Origin: Whitmania pigra
Lineage: Eukaryota; Annelida; Clitellata; Hirudinida; Haemopidae
DNA length: 64,000 nt
Direction of reading: 5' to 3'
Assembly: GCA_021613335.1 (NCBI GenBank)
Contig: JAJTWR010000398.1
Location: 1,505,001-1,569,000, forward strand
Shown here: positions 1-16,322 of the stretch, piece after piece
Numbering within the stretch: position 1 is the first letter of the stretch
Layout: each line of letters begins with the position of its first letter
The notes under the pieces: model-generated
The model's input: the letters and a program-made list of their open reading frames with translations, nothing else
What the model was told of the DNA's origin: nothing
Database searches by the model: none
Program-made: the position numbers and the translations under genes

Positions 1-399
1 TACGGACGCGACACAAATGCAACAGTTACTACCACATACTGGACCTAATTTTTTATATCTATTATTTTCATAAATCAAGAAGAAATTATAAATAGACGGA
101 TATATTTAATGCTGTGGTTTACTTTTTGTACTATATTTAGCAACCTATTTATTTTATTTACTAACTTGGTTATATTATATAATTCAAATTTTACATTTCT
201 AATTACATCTCACAACAAGTAATGATCGTAATAATAATTAATAATCACAATAAGTTATAATCACAGTTCATCCGCATTCAAGAGCATGTCCGAGAATAAA
301 AGCAAACAACTTTCTCGAAATATTCGACAAACTTTTGAAAAAGGCGTTCGTCAATACTGTGACCAATATTCGGAGATGTAAACACAACAGTAGTATATA

Positions 400-522
400 T
401 ATGTATGGTAGTACATACATATATATGTGGTAGTATTGTATATATACAACAGTTGCATGTATAAATAAAATGTTGTAAACACAATAGTAGTATATATATC
501 TAGATGGATGTGATATATGTAG

Positions 523-567
<45 letters not shown>

Positions 568-625
568 TTGCATGTATAAATAAAATGTTGTAGTATATGG
601 TAGTATTGTATATATACAACAGTTG
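400..625. repeat. TA-rich imperfect repeats
   Basis: Copies of a segment containing CAACAGTTGCATGTATAAAT and AAAATGTTGTA occur at about 447-480, 565-592 and 620-640, interleaved with (TA)n at 530-563. Confidence 0.7.
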
Positions 626-1732
626 CATATATAAAATATAACACACTTACGTGACAATTGCATGCACGACAATAGTAAACAAATAAGTTGCATTATTTAC
701 TCTGAAATTTTAAATATGGTTGGCAATTCAAAAGGTGAATTCATTCTAAGACAACGAAAATATGAACAATATCAACAACAGAATGATAATAATAGTAATA
801 AACATTCGTTTGAGCAACAATAAAAGTAAGCCTCTTACATGCTAATTATATTGTTATTATTGATTTTGTGCCTTCAAAGTAATTGAAATCAATTATTAAC
901 ATCAGAATTATTAAATAATTATGATAATTAATTTATTATTGATATTAATTCCCTCTGATGTTCTTTTATTAAGAATAATTATTAATATTATTGATTCGTA
1001 ATTCTCGTCATCAACCTCATAAACATCATTGATGTTGTTAATGATGTTATTGATGCACACCTTTTGATCAACATCTTATAGTTTATTTTCAAAGAGTTTT
1101 ACAACAAACCATCGTCATATTCGTCTTCGTTGTCATCATCATCATCATCATCATCATCGTCGTCGTCGTCGCCAAAATTTCCACCAACATCATCATGGAC
1201 ATCATCACAATAGCATCATCATCATCATCATCATCATAAGCTAAGATTGTCACAAATGTTAAAAAATGTCTAATTAGATGACTTTAAAGACAGGGTGTTT
1301 CAAAGTGAAATTTGATGTTTTGCATGGAGAAGAAGTTGTGGGTTGTTGTGTTGTTGCTGCTGTTGATGCTGTTGTTGAGCTTTTATTTTATTTTTATCTG
1401 CCATTGGAATCTCACTCTGCAACAATTTAATGCGAATCGACTTTACAACAACAACAACAGCAACTAACGACAACAACAACAACAAATGCAACATCATCGA
1501 GAACAAAGAAAGCTCGTCTCAATTACAACCTCTGCAACTGCAAACAACAACCTTCTACGACTTTCTGAAAGTTCTCTTAAGACGAATGTACAGTCTCCTT
1601 GTGTGATCCTCAAGTGCCCTATTATGGCCAGGATATGGACTGATGGATGAATAGGTGAATGGGTAGGTGAATGGAGAGAGTGCTTGCCGGAGTATGGATG
1701 GATGGATGGAGGGATGAATGAATGTTTGAATA

Positions 1733-1975
1733 GATGGATGGATGGATGGATGGATGGATGGATGGATGGATGGATGGATGGATGGATGGATGGATGGATG
1801 GATGGATGGATGGATGGATGGATGGATGGATGGATGGATGGATGGATGGATGGATGGATGGATGATGGATGGATGGATGGATGGATGGATGGATGGATGG
1901 ATGGATGGATGGATGGATGGATGGATGGATGGATGGATGGATGGATGGATGGATGGATGGATGGATGGATGGATG
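1733..1975. repeat. (GGAT)n array, about 60 copies
   Basis: Near-perfect tetranucleotide repeat with one slip at 1,862-1,866. Related short GGAT arrays at 3,003-3,046 and 18,271-18,346. An ATCC-rich tract (2,291-2,345) lies 300 bp away in the opposite orientation. Confidence 0.97.
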
Positions 1976-3620
1976 TTTGAATAGATTAATGGTTGGTGGA
2001 AGGGATGAAATTAATGAAGGAATAAACGAGAGACCGTTGACGTCTGGATGGCAGGATTAATTTAATCGAAAACGAAAGCGAGCAGTGACGACTGCTTGGG
2101 TGATGGGAAGAAAAGGGTGAAGTGACGTCACGTAAATAATTGAGGCCGAGATGGAGGCGATTTGACAAATTGAAGTCGAAGTAATTCCAGAGGAAATATT
2201 CGTCTGAGAGTTTTGGGAGGCCTTTTTGGCTCAAATTCACAGGAGACATCAAACCAATCCAATCCAATTAATGCTCTTCTCTTCCCCGTCTCCATCCATC
2301 CATCCGTCCGTCCGTCCGTTCATCAATCCATCCATCCATCCGTCCGTCAATTCTTCTAGTCTCATTCCATACAGCTATTCATCCATCTTACTAAACATTC
2401 ACTCATCAATCCATTCATCCACCATTCATCCATTCATTCATCGGTTTTTTGGTTTTTAGGATTTCAACATTCTCTCAGCAGCTAATTAACGCGGAGTGAT
2501 TAAATCCAAAAAAAAAAAAATAAACAAAAAACAAACACATTCGTGACAAATGTTAATTTTAATTTTGAAAAAAGTTTTTGTTTACATTTTTCTTCTAAAT
2601 GTTTAAACAAAGTTAAGTTTTTTCACTGCGTTTTTTGTGGTGGGAAGGTTAAAAAAATCATTTTATGTTGACGGTGAGAATAATCGTTGCGATGTTAGTG
2701 ATGTGGTAATCTTATTGTAGAGTTGATGATTAAGATAATGAGTTATGAATAAATGTTGTTCGATAACATCGTCACCATCATCTTTAAGATCGTCATAATC
2801 ATCATCATCATCGCCTCATTATCATCACCAGCGCCCCTTATTCATCACCATAATCGTCATCATAACCAGCAGCATGCAATTCCTGGATTCAATTTGGAAA
2901 GCAACTCAGAGTTCTTTCTCCTTTACGTGCATCCTTCTGATTGTGTTCAACTGGAGTAACGTGGAGTGACTGGACCCTCCATGTTTGAGGTGACGATCTG
3001 CTCTGATGGATGGATGGATGGATGGATGGATGGATGGATGGATGAATGGATTGATGGATTTATAAATGAATGAAAAGATCGAAAGTGAATGAAATTAAAA
3101 TGAAGTTAATCGAATGATTTCGTCTTTTCTGTTAAGTGTCAATATTTGTTTAACTATTTATTTATTTATTTTGTTAATTTTATAATTAAGTAATAAGCTA
3201 CTTAATTGTAGAAAAATTGTTCACAGAATTGTCAACATCGTTGCATTAAAAACACCGCCAAAATAAAAGCTAAAAACTAAACCAACGTGGGAGAAAGAAG
3301 GAAGGAAAAAAGAAGACACTGCAACAAGTCACGTGCCTCGCCTTCATTCTCCGGTATAATGACGTCATCACTGAGGGGAACTCGGCGCTGATATGCGCTC
3401 CTTTGTTGGTGGTTGCTGGACTATTTTGAGAGGAGAATTTTAATGCTTTTCAGAAAAAAAAAGAAACATAAAAAAATCGTTAAAAATATATTTTTAAAAA
3501 TTCAGACAAGTGACATCTGTCCTTTCTTTTGTAATAATAATATTTACTTAATAATTTAATATTATTTATAATAATAATCAATATTATTAATATTTTATAT
3601 ATTATATATTATTAATAATT

Positions 3621-3971
<351 letters not shown>

Positions 3972-4387
3972 TAACACTAATAACAACCCAGAGTTTACAA
4001 CTACCCCGCTGAGGTGATTGAACAAGACAGCGACAACCCTCATGTTCTCCGGCTATAAATAGAATCTCAGATAGGAGTTCTTTATGAGACTAGTCGCCGA
4101 AGCTTTACGACCGGGATACGTTTCCGGTCTAAAAAAGTGACCCTCACGGATTACTTGGTCGTCCTTGGAGGTCGCACCAGTCGTCCGTGGTGGATGCACC
4201 GGGTGGTAATAAGGTGAGATTTTGAACAACGGTAGAATGGTATTTCTCTTTGGGTATAATAATGACAGTTTTTAAAATCTTGTTTAGATTATCGAGTATA
4301 AATGTAAATTTTTACTTAGATGCACGCATGGACGTAGGATTATAATTTCTTTAATAGTAGACTATATTATTTTATTAATTTAATTAG

Positions 4388-4450
4388 CGTACTAATTACA
4401 ACAAGTAAGTATTAATTTATTTAGTGTACTAATTACAACAAGTAAGTATG
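4388..4450. repeat. two tandem copies of a 41-bp unit
   Basis: GTACTAATTACAACAAGTAA followed by GTAT occurs at about 4,388 and 4,429 with near-identical sequence. Confidence 0.7.
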
Positions 4451-5156
4451 GTAATAATTTTGTACTTAATTAAGTAATTTAATCAATTAAATCAAGTTAC
4501 TTAATAACTGACACTTTAAACACGTTCCTGGCAAACATTCATCTCTACCCGGTTCAATCCCTGCTAATAGAATGAATGCCTGTTTACGCAACTTCCTGCC
4601 ATAAATTTTTCCCTCTCGGGGGGCAAACTGCATCGACCGAGGTTGACTTTTCCATTCCATCTTACACTCGTCTTTCCAGGTCTTTCCAGGCAGCTATTTA
4701 GAAAAACTGGGATTTCATGTCTCTGGAGATGTCTCCAGTTGATGTCAATGAAGATTTTATTTTGTCGTCGTTGTCGTTGCTGTTGTTGCTGTCGCTGTTG
4801 TCGTCGTCGTCGTTGTTGCCGTTGTTGTTGTTGCTGAATGTTGTTGTTGTTGATGATGATGTGTTGCTGGAAGTGGTAGATTGATGGATGTTGTAGTTGT
4901 GTAAGTTGTTGGATTGATTGTTGCTCTTGAAGTTGGTCGAAGTTTGCGAACGTGGTTTGAAGAAAGGATGTGAAGGATGCTGAGTATGCAACTCTTTTTG
5001 CCAGTTCTGAACAAATTTATCTTGAAACACGCGCTAACAAAAACCTTTAAAATGTTCGGAAAAACAAAGAAAAACATTGAAAACAAAAACATCTCGAGAC
5101 TAATAGAACCTTCGAGGTGCTATTCACTTCTCACGTTTTTAAGACGTTCTCTCGCC

Positions 5157-5295
5157 CGCTCACTCACTCACTCACTCACTCACTCACTCACTCACTCACT
5201 CACTCACTCACTCACTCACTCACTCACTCACTCACTCACTCACTCACTCACTCACTCACTCACTCACTAACTCACTCACTCACTCACTCACTCAC
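5157..5295. repeat. (ACTC)n array
   Basis: About 34 tetranucleotide copies with one slip near 5,268. The same motif makes the larger array at 38,265-38,602. Confidence 0.97.
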
Positions 5296-5602
5296 TGGAA
5301 GTCCGTGGTCTACTCATTCATCAACGCACCATTCATCCATCCTCCCATACATTCAAGCTTCCATTCATGCATCCATCCACGATCTTTTCGTTAAATCTTC
5401 ACCCATCCAGTCATTCGCTCATTAATCCAGCCATTCATTCAGTGCATTCATTCAGTGCATTCATTCAGTGCATGGGGCATTTAAGGTCATAAGCAGCCTT
5501 TGTTCAACTCGTGGTGGTCGGTCCTTCAATTAATCAGGAGGAGTTTGTTGTGCTGAACGTCTTTTTATGCCATGGAAACGATGAAGATGAAGATAATGAT
5601 GT

Positions 5603-5870
<268 letters not shown>

Positions 5871-7649
5871 TGTGAAAAAGAAGTAAAAAGATGAGACTTC
5901 TGAGTGCAATTCATGAGCAAATTATGTCCCTGAATGTTTAATTAATTTGAATCTTGATTAACTTCAAATAATTTTGTTTTAATCAATCTGAACGTGATTT
6001 AATTTTTAGAAATATAAAATTATTCTTAATTTAAGCACGTATTTTTATTATCATCTGCTTCTTATCACTAATAATTAATAAATGTTTCGTTGTCGAATTA
6101 TTAAAACAAAGTTTTAACAAACAACACCAACAACAACAACAACAACATCAGCAACAATGATGTAACAACGGTAACAATCAGGCTGGGATGGAACGACTCG
6201 AGAAGAAGAGAAGGAGGAATAAAGTAGTTCCTTCCTTCAGTTGCGTGGGTGGTATCTGTTTTATCAGGCACCAGGACCCGAGGCGGGCACGCAATTCCCC
6301 CTTTGAAGCTGCTCCTTGAGCCCCTCTTAACGATGCCATACCGGGGTCGTATGCTCAGATGATGACGTCATTTGACCGGAAGTAAGCGATAATAACGACA
6401 TGGTCTGTGACGGTGACGACGATGACGATGATGATGATAGTAGTGTTTGCTTGAAGTGATGGTATTTGAAATTTCTGCTTGTTTCATTGTTTGTAAGTTA
6501 CGAATGCAGTTGAAATGTTACGGCGAAAATACAATATTAACTAATGAAATTTAAAAAAAAAACAGTAATAATATCGACACTGCAATATTGAATAATTTTA
6601 AAATTTAGCAATTAAACAAAAAAAATATTAAAAATTACGTTGAAGATATTATCGCTCAAAGTTCATCCGTGCGGAGTGATCAGCCATTTTGTTTCTGAGA
6701 GATAAATCAAGTCCAATGTGAATTCATTCATTTAAACCGGCTGTAATTTCATTTTCTAGTTTATAATTTATTATAAATATATTTATTTATACGATTTTTT
6801 AAAGGGAGGTTTGTAGATATGAGAACATTTTTTTTTTGACAATACAAATTTTTTATTTACATTTTTTATTTTCACAATTATTATTTATAAAACATAACAT
6901 TATGCCGCTGTTAATATTATTAATTATAAAACACATTATTATTCTGATTTTAATTATATTGTTAATATAATATTAGTAATATTAATATTAACATAACATT
7001 AATAATATTTTATTTTGAGACGTTGGTGAGCTACTTTTTTAATACTAGTATTAATTAAAGAAATATTTATTCGATTTATGTTTTAATAAATGTAGTTGTT
7101 GAATAATTGTGTAAAACAAAAGATTATAAAACATGATAGTAATCCAACAATTAACATAACAATTGTGAAAAAAACAGACCACATAAATAATTAAGTAGTG
7201 TTATTTTTCAAATTTAAAAAAATTACTTTTGTAAAATTATTATTTTCTGAAAATAGATAATAATTCTTTCGAAATTCCTTAAAATTGATTAAACAAGCGA
7301 TTAAAAGTTTAAAATTAGATTCCACGAAGAACACATTGCGTCAGCGAAAGACAAAAATGCTGACAAAAATCTGTTCGTCGTTAAAAATTCCAAAATTTCT
7401 TTAGAAATTTTAAAATTAAAAAAAATTCTTATCTAGAATAAAAATGACATAATTTTGTAAAAATATCCCGTATATATATTATTTGTTATTGGTTCCATTA
7501 TAAACTTCCATCCATTTATCATCGTCATCATCATCATCATCATTGTTGTTGTCGTCTTCGTAATTATCGTGAATAAGCGTCACTTAAATTTTCGAAAACG
7601 ACAGTTAAAAATTAAAAAAAAACTTTCAAAACCAAATTGAACGTCAACG

Positions 7650-7718
7650 CTGAAAATAAAAATAAATAAAAAATAAAAATAAATAAAAAATAAAAATAAA
7701 TAAAAAATAAAAATAAAT
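7650..7718. repeat. AAATAAAAATAAAT-type repeat of about 20 bp
   Basis: Three to four copies of AAAAATAAAAATAAAT-like units between 7,650 and 7,718. Confidence 0.75.
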
Positions 7719-8228
7719 ATTCGACAAAACGTCCGAACCGCCGTGAAATACGATCTCTCACGAGTCACGTGACGTGAGCACCAGATGGAACTGGTTGAAC
7801 TCTGACCCTGGCAGGAATGACTGGAAAAGAAGAATATGAGTGTTTTCATATTTTAATTCCGATGAATTTGTTAGGAAAAGCAGGAGTGAAGAACTTTTGA
7901 ATATGTTTTCCAATTGAAATTAGAAATTGTGCGAACTAAAGATCTTTTAACTAAAACTGATCGGTGTAAGATTTGGTTAGAAAACCATTTGTTGACATTT
8001 AATTATTGGAGAATATGTTTATTAAATAATTATTAAAAGAAAACATTGACAATTATTTAATTACTAACGAAAACATAGACAATTAATTATTAAAGAAATA
8101 TTCGTGGAAAGCTTCCAAACTTTGAACTTCCTCAAAATGACTCCATCCACTCTGTAAGAAAGATTGAATGAATGAACCTAAAAAGAGAGAAAGGGTAAGT
8201 GAATTAATTGGAGTGCCGAGCTAAGGAT

Positions 8229-8326
8229 GAATGAATGAATGAATTGGAGTGGAGAACTAAGGATGAATGAATGAATGAATTGAAGTGGCGAACTAAGGAT
8301 GAATGAATGAATGAATGAATGTCTTG
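8229..8326. repeat. three blocks of (GAAT)n with conserved spacer
   Basis: A longer unit of about 42 bp, TGAATGAATGAATT plus GGAGTGGMGAACTAAGGA, is repeated three times between 8,205 and 8,325, so the array is a higher-order repeat. Confidence 0.8.
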
Positions 8327-10649
8327 GAAATTGAGGATCTCAATTGACAGCCTGTCCTTGGAATGAATGAGGTTCCTTCCTGCAACTTTAGCTTCGTCGT
8401 CATCACAAACCCCTACAGTCAACGTCATCATCGTCATCATCATCATTCACTTAATCATCATCGTCGTCGTCATCACAACCCCTACGGTCATCGTCATCGT
8501 CATCATCATCGTTTTTATCGTCGTCATCGTCATCACCATCATTGTCATCAAACTTTCCATGAGCAATGAGAATGGAATCAAAAGAGGACAACAAACGGAG
8601 TGAACCAACAATGTTATAAAAGTCATATGAGTCATAGTTACTTTCTTTCTTTAATAATAATAATAATAATAATATAATAATAATAATAATATTTATATAT
8701 TATTTTTAATAATTTAATATATTCCTATTTATAATAATTAAATTATAGTTAAGTTATAAGGCGCCATATGCCGGAGGAGTGAAAGCCATTCACATCATGC
8801 ACTGGGTGATTCATCAAATCGGTGAATTGATTCCCTCCTGAATTAATGCGCCGAGCATTTGGAAGAGCGGGTAGTCATTAATAAAAATCTGTGAATTGAT
8901 AAGAACCTCATTTTTCAAATTCAGTCGAAGAAACTCAAAAAAAACTGAATTGTTTCTTTCTATTCCATTTGTTTGCATTCAGTCGTTCATCTTGTTCGAT
9001 GCTTACAAATAAAAATTAAAAAATAAATTATGATTCTTTGCTTAATCATTTGGCATAATTATTACTGGTAATAAATTATATATATTGATAATTTAAGAAA
9101 AAGTAATCATTTTTAATATTATCGATAATTTAAAAAATAATTATATTCAATATTTGACAAGTTTTAGGATATTGTATTAATTGTTATGACGTTATGTTTG
9201 ATCTTTTTTTAATACTGATAAATTGCAAATAATTTTAAATTGACTTCAAGTTGACAAAAATTATCTTTTGAATTAATTCTAATTCGCCTGAAATGTTTTG
9301 AAGTATATTTAAGAAGTATATTTCAATTAAATGCATTACTTTAAGACCTAATTATAATATTTAATCCCCGCCCCGTCACTGACTTAATTTAAGATTCTTC
9401 ATTTTCAATTAACTCGCCCGACCGAACGCTCTGAGGACATCATTGACAGAACCTTTCGATGCTTAAATTAGCATCTCATTAGCATCTAATTGTGAGAGTT
9501 TCTTAATATTCATGAGAAGTGCATTCTGTTTGTTTCCAGAGTAATTGGTTGCATATCTGATGACGTTATGCTTCATATAATTACTGTATTCTCACTTTCA
9601 ATATTACATAAACTAATAATTAGACCTATTTAATAATATTGCCATGTTATTAATGTTATTACTGTTATCATTATTGTTGTTAATGTTCTTGGAATTAATA
9701 CTATTAATACTGTTGTTAATATTATTATCATTTTTTATTATTATTTATTATTACATCGTTATTACTACACTTGATGATTTATTGATTGACATTTGGATGA
9801 TGGCATCAGATGGCTTTCTGAGAAATAATTACATCATCAGAGAAACAAAAAACAACGTAATCATCATCATCACCGTAATCATCATCATCATCAACGTCGG
9901 TGTCAGAATTCTGGTCAGTATAATGACAGGGTTCATTCCTTTTACAATAATTACAGTGGAAATACTGAGAGAAAGGAAATGGTGCTTTCAAAGACAACAG
10001 GATCATTATCATAATTGTGCTCACATTCAACATGATCATTACTCTCATTCTTGATATTTTAATTTTTAATATTGTTATTATTACTTATTATTATTGTTAT
10101 AATTATGTTACTCATCGTTATGATGATTATGTAAATAATTTCTTATCTTCATTGGTTATTGTCATCTTCAGTGAATATTCCTAAAATTAAAGAATAAATA
10201 TAAAAAATTTGGCTTTCAATTTCAAAAAAAGAGTCGCAAAAAATCAGAGCATAGTAGCACTACTCGCATCCTCAGATGCACTATTTCATCCGAAAGCGAG
10301 GCGTCGTCTGCCTTTGTTTCCCGCCAATAATTTCCTCCTCTTCCTCCTCTTCTTCCTCCTCCTCTTCTTATTCATCCGTTCCTTTTCGTTCCAAATCCAG
10401 CTGGAAAAATCTGATTCCCATTGAATATTATCGACTCCTTCCAGACGGAACGGTGGGCGCAAGTAGGAAATCCCGGCCGGCATTGTTCCGCTGATAAATT
10501 CCAGGCCATAATTCACCACGTCCATGCATCAATCTCTCTCTATCTCTCCACGGAGAAGCTTTCTTCGGACATGGAATGCATGCAGGACACCGTTCGTTGC
10601 CTCGTCTTAGCTACTCCGGTGGAAAAAGGAAAAAACGCTCGCGGCTTGT

Positions 10650-10702
10650 TTGCAGTTGTTATTGTTGTTGGTGTGGTTTGTTGTTGTTGTTGTTGTTGGT
10701 GG

Positions 10703-10733
<31 letters not shown>

Positions 10734-10800
10734 AATGTTGATGTTGATGTTAATGTTGTTGTTGATAATGTTGTTGCTGCTGTTGTTGTTGTTGTTGAAC
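10650..10800. repeat. (TTG)n with GTTGAT variants
   Basis: Interrupted TTG/GTT repeats with TGATGT units. Confidence 0.85.
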
Positions 10801-11142
10801 CTGTAGTGGACCGGCGTGCTTTGTTTGTCTGTAGATCAGATGACTGGTTTCATCTGTTTCTGGTCTCAATTTAAAATAACAACGAAACGAGATCTACTTG
10901 AATTGTTTCGAGCTGAAGTCTGAAGCAAACAATCAATACAAAAAAATACAACAAAATACAAAAAAAATACAAAACATACACTTACTTGTTTTGTTCGAAC
11001 AAAGGTCTGCATGGAAACTTAGAAATCAGCACCAATTTGAGGAAAGGAATTATTAAAAAACAAATTAAAAAAAAATGATTCAGGATCTTGTAACGCAACG
11101 ATGAATGTGAGTGTGGGTTCGAATAGTGAATTAATGTCCAAT

Positions 11143-11590
11143 TGAATGAATGAATGAATGAATGAATGAATGAATGAATGAATGAATGAATGAATGAATG
11201 AATGAATGAATGAATGAATGAATGAATGAATGAATGAATGAATGAATGAATGAATGAATGAATGAATGAATGAATGAATGAATGATGAATGAATGAATGA
11301 ATGAATGAATGAATGAATGAATGAATGAATGAATGAATGAATGAATGAATGAATGAATGAATGAATGAATGAATGAATGAATGAATGAATGAATGAATGA
11401 ATGAATGATGAATGAATGAATGAATGAATGAATGAATGAATGAATGAATGAATGAATGAATGAATGAATGAATGAATGAATGAATGACTGAATGAATGAA
11501 TGAATGAATGAATGAATGAATGAATGAATGAATGAATGAATGAATGAATGAATGAATGAATGATGAATGAATGAATGAATGAATGAATGC
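11143..11590. repeat. (TGAA)n array, about 445 bp
   Basis: Longest tetranucleotide array in the window, with three identical slips (ATGATGAATG) near 11,283, 11,406 and 11,561 and one ACTG variant near 11,487. Confidence 0.98.
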
Positions 11591-11755
11591 TTGTTCCCAC
11601 AATGTTCTCAGAAACAATTACCGAGACTCTAACAGTGCATATTTGCTTCGATATTTGATCGATGTACATCAGCTTTAGTCCGGAATTTTCAATTTATTTC
11701 CTTGTGGTGTTATTATTTCTAAGTATCATATTTTTCATCTTCATATTCGAATTAA

Positions 11756-11797
<42 letters not shown>
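11756..11797. repeat. (ATT)n array
   Basis: About 14 perfect copies. Confidence 0.95.
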
Positions 11798-14700
11798 TAT
11801 TAATTATATATTATATTATGAATATATAATAATATATATAATAACAACAACAACAACAACAATAATAAGAATACAAATACATCTAAATTATTATAAATGA
11901 AATTCTATCTTATCGAGACCATTCGTAACGCGCCAACTGATGATAAAAAATTCTGCCGCCATTAATTTCAATCCCAGGTTATCGTCACAAGATGGAATGA
12001 TTGATTCTCGAGTTGGAGATAATTTTGTTCTCCAATTAATTAAGAGAAAATGTTTGCATTTACGAATCAGTCGACCGCGAAATGGTAGATGAAATGGTAG
12101 AGCGTAACTATTTCTGAACCATGGTCCTATGGATCGAGAGTCGTTCAACCATGAAAACGGCTCTGGTTTCTATAATGGAGGATTCATTCGACCGTGACGA
12201 TATTTGTCAATAATTTATCGATAATTTTATTACGATTCTTTACTTTCAATTTATTTCAGCTCGTTAAATTTTATTGCAAGAATCACATTCAATTGCAAGG
12301 AAATCGATTGTGAACAATTTTTAAATTATATTTATTTAATAATTTGAAAATACTTTAATATTAATATATATTAAAAAGTTAATGTAAATCGAAATCTCCG
12401 CAATTATTTTTGACTTTAAAAGTTATACTTAATAAGATTTACGCTAAAATAAAAACAAAAGACATGTAGTAAATATTATTAATAATTTATAATACTGTAA
12501 AGTAAAAGTTACTTAAAAATTAATATGTATTGCAAAAACAATATAGTAACAATAATAACCCCATTGAACCTTTAATAAGTTGTATACTTAAAAAGAATAA
12601 ATTTCGTCAGTTTGTCTATCGAAAATGATTTCTTAAAATTTTCCACCATCATGACTAACAAGAAATGTAGGTCACTTGATAACACTGTCAGTCAAATTAT
12701 CTTTTATTATCGCCCTCTCCGCTTGAATATTTTATTAATTATTATCAATCAGCATATTTAGTTTTGTCTAATTTTAATTTTTATGATAATCTACATTATT
12801 TACATTTGGAATTATGTTTTTTTGTACTAGTTTAAACACTTTTCTTCAATTTAAACAAAGCAATTTGATTTAATAAAATATTTCAAGTTTACCTTAAGTG
12901 ATTGAGTTGGTTGAATTTTGAATAAAAATATTAATAAAAAAGGTGTGCATAATTCTTTCGAATTTTTATTAATCGACTTTTATTTAATTTAGGAATTTAG
13001 GAACTATAATAGAAATAAATTGCAGCAGATTCCACGATCAAAAAAATGTTATTCACTTTTAAAAGTATAATTTCCCGGTCTTTTTATTGCTAGCCTTATC
13101 ACGTCTGTAGAGCAGGAAGCTGCAACACATCACAAACAACAACATGAACAACAACCGCAACAACCGCATCAGCAACATCATTAACAACAACAACAACAAC
13201 ATCTGCAACAAAACAACAACATTCATAAAAAAAAACCACACGACATGATATTTACAAAGGTCAAGGTGTGTCCTCAATACGAGAGGGCAGTAATTTCAGC
13301 GGACGAACCCCATCAGCCTTCCACCCACTTTTAAATCCCGTAATGAGAAACCAGGGTTCAGGGTTCAAGCCTCCCCCTCGGAGCAATTACGGGGCCTGAC
13401 AAACGGCGGTTCTTATTCGGTGTAGGAAGAAGATGGCTGCCAATGTTTTATGGGATCAAATTGTAATACAAACTCCGTAATGGCTTGGATTTTTTTAGAT
13501 TAGGTTTTCTTAATTTCAGCGATTTATTGCGACTGGTTTGAGTCAATAACTTTAATGTCGTTATTAATAATTATTAAGAGTGATGATTAATCATTTTAAC
13601 ACAATAATTAGCACTTATTATAGGTAATAATCAATAATGTCAACATAATAATTAATAATTAAAATAATAATTACCATAAGTAATAATTAATAATTAACAA
13701 TTTAATAATTATTATTATAAGTAATAATTAATAATTTAAGAACAAGACGGTCTTTTTAACGTGCAGAAGGTTCCCTACTAAATCATGTATGCACACCTCT
13801 ATATATCTCTCTGTATATCCGACCACCTGCTGTTGTTCTCCGATCTTCCATCAGTTCTTCATCCACTTCAACTTTCATTCCTCCAGGCACGTCTAAACTC
13901 ACACGTCTGCGTTTGGTTCAATTGCCGCCCTTAGTGCTTCTTTGTGCCGTTGTGATTGCGTGCGTGTGTTCTCGTAGGCGTTGCAATGTTGTTTATGTTG
14001 GAATAGGGACTGCCAAATCGCAATCTTAAGTGGCAGCTATATTTTCTTGACCTGATAAGAAGGGAAATTATAAGGAGAAGAAATTATGAAGCTTATTGTT
14101 ATTATTATTATTTTTGTTGTTGTTGTTGTTGTTGTTATTATTATGAAGCATATTGGTATTGTTGTAAATGCAACACAAATTGTATATTATACAAAGACAA
14201 TAAAAATTGTATGCTATTTATACATACTCAACTCGTCACGGCAAACAAACCCGAAATGTTGTTGTTTGTCGTAAAAATAAATTCCAAATTTTTGAGACTT
14301 TTCAATTTTTTCCGTCAACATTTCAACAAGAAATTGATTCTTTCAACTTTTTTCAAGAATTCTCCACTAACGTTTCTCCTCGAGCTGTGAAATATTTTTG
14401 AAACAATTTCTTCTTTGAATTGATGTTTATAAAATATCCGTTTTATAAATATTTTGTAATCTTTTATAGATATTTGGTAAAATATAATTTTTATAATTAT
14501 TAAATTATTATTTTTTATAAATTGACTTTTTTTTAATGAAAATTTTATGCTTTGACATTTCATTCCGCGAAGAGACGAATAACTTTATGGAATTTAATAT
14601 CGAAGCCATGTTTATCTACTTTTACAAACTCATCAATCTCTGAAAAAATGAAAAAAAAACTAAACAAAAGCTGTTTTATAAAAAGCGACTTCTTTTACAG

Positions 14701-14912
14701 GGTAAGTAAGATCACATCGCATGCCCTCTTAAAGTCATCCAAGGCCGTGAGGGTAACAATTTACCGCCCCCTGTTAATTAGGTCGGTGTCTGACAATTAG
14801 GTCAGTGTAGGTGGTCAAGTCATTGCAGTCGTTAATTAAACTTTTCATGAGCCAAACGCTTAAACCCGACAAATATTAACAAGCAGTGATCATGATAATG
14901 ATGGCGATGGTA

Positions 14913-14946
<34 letters not shown>

Positions 14947-15242
14947 CGATGACGATGATGAAGTTGACGATTGTAACGAAGTCCTCGACAATGATACGAG
15001 ATGGAATGCAGCATGTTTCGGAATTAACATCAAAACACACGTCTCCAGTGAGGCGCAACGAAGCGTGACGTCTTCGACGTTTGGTGGCCTCGGGCGTGGA
15101 ATGGTGGAATTCAAGGATGGATGTGAGGAGGAAGACAACGATGATTGTTGTTGTTGTTGTTGGATTTCTACTATTTTTCGAGTCATTAATGAAAACAATT
15201 ATTATTCAAATTGCTATTCCTACACTTGTTATGATGACGATG

Positions 15243-15872
<630 letters not shown>

Positions 15873-16183
15873 CGGTGATAACGATGATGACGATTGTGAT
15901 GATGATGATGATGATGACGACGATGATGACCAGAACCGTTATTTAAACGTATATAATTTACATCACATGGTGGAAATCCTCAATCCTACTCATTTCCAAT
16001 AACTTGAAATTTATTCACAAAAAAAAAAATAACAAAAAACAAAAAATAAAAAATAAAAAATCATTTAAAAATCTGAACTCGAATTTGTTGGCCTGAAACA
16101 CGATCTTTACGAGGTTTTCTGCTGGACCTAATTGGAGGTTCTAAACAACTTTCATGAACCCACACATCATCCCTTGTCTACTA

Positions 16184-16322
16184 AGATGATGACGACGACG
16201 ACGATGATGATGATGTGATGACGACGACGACGATGATGATGATGTGATGACGACAACGACGATGATGATGATGTGATGACGACGACGACGACGATGATGA
16301 TGATGTGATGACGATGACGGTG
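16184..16322. repeat. higher-order GAC/GAT repeat
   Basis: A unit of about 32-36 bp, TGATGACGACGACGACGATG plus ATGATGATG, is repeated about four times. Confidence 0.9.

Noticed and set aside
1684..2060. Met-Asp-Gly-Trp repeat protein
   Set aside because: Translation of the GGAT array.
4540..4570. Pol III B box GGTTCAATCCC as a tRNA gene
   Set aside because: No A box or cloverleaf upstream; likely chance or a decayed fragment.
10982..11669. 211-216-residue Ser-Phe-Ile-His repeat proteins on the - strand
   Set aside because: Translation of the TGAA array in different registers; no domain, no splice context.
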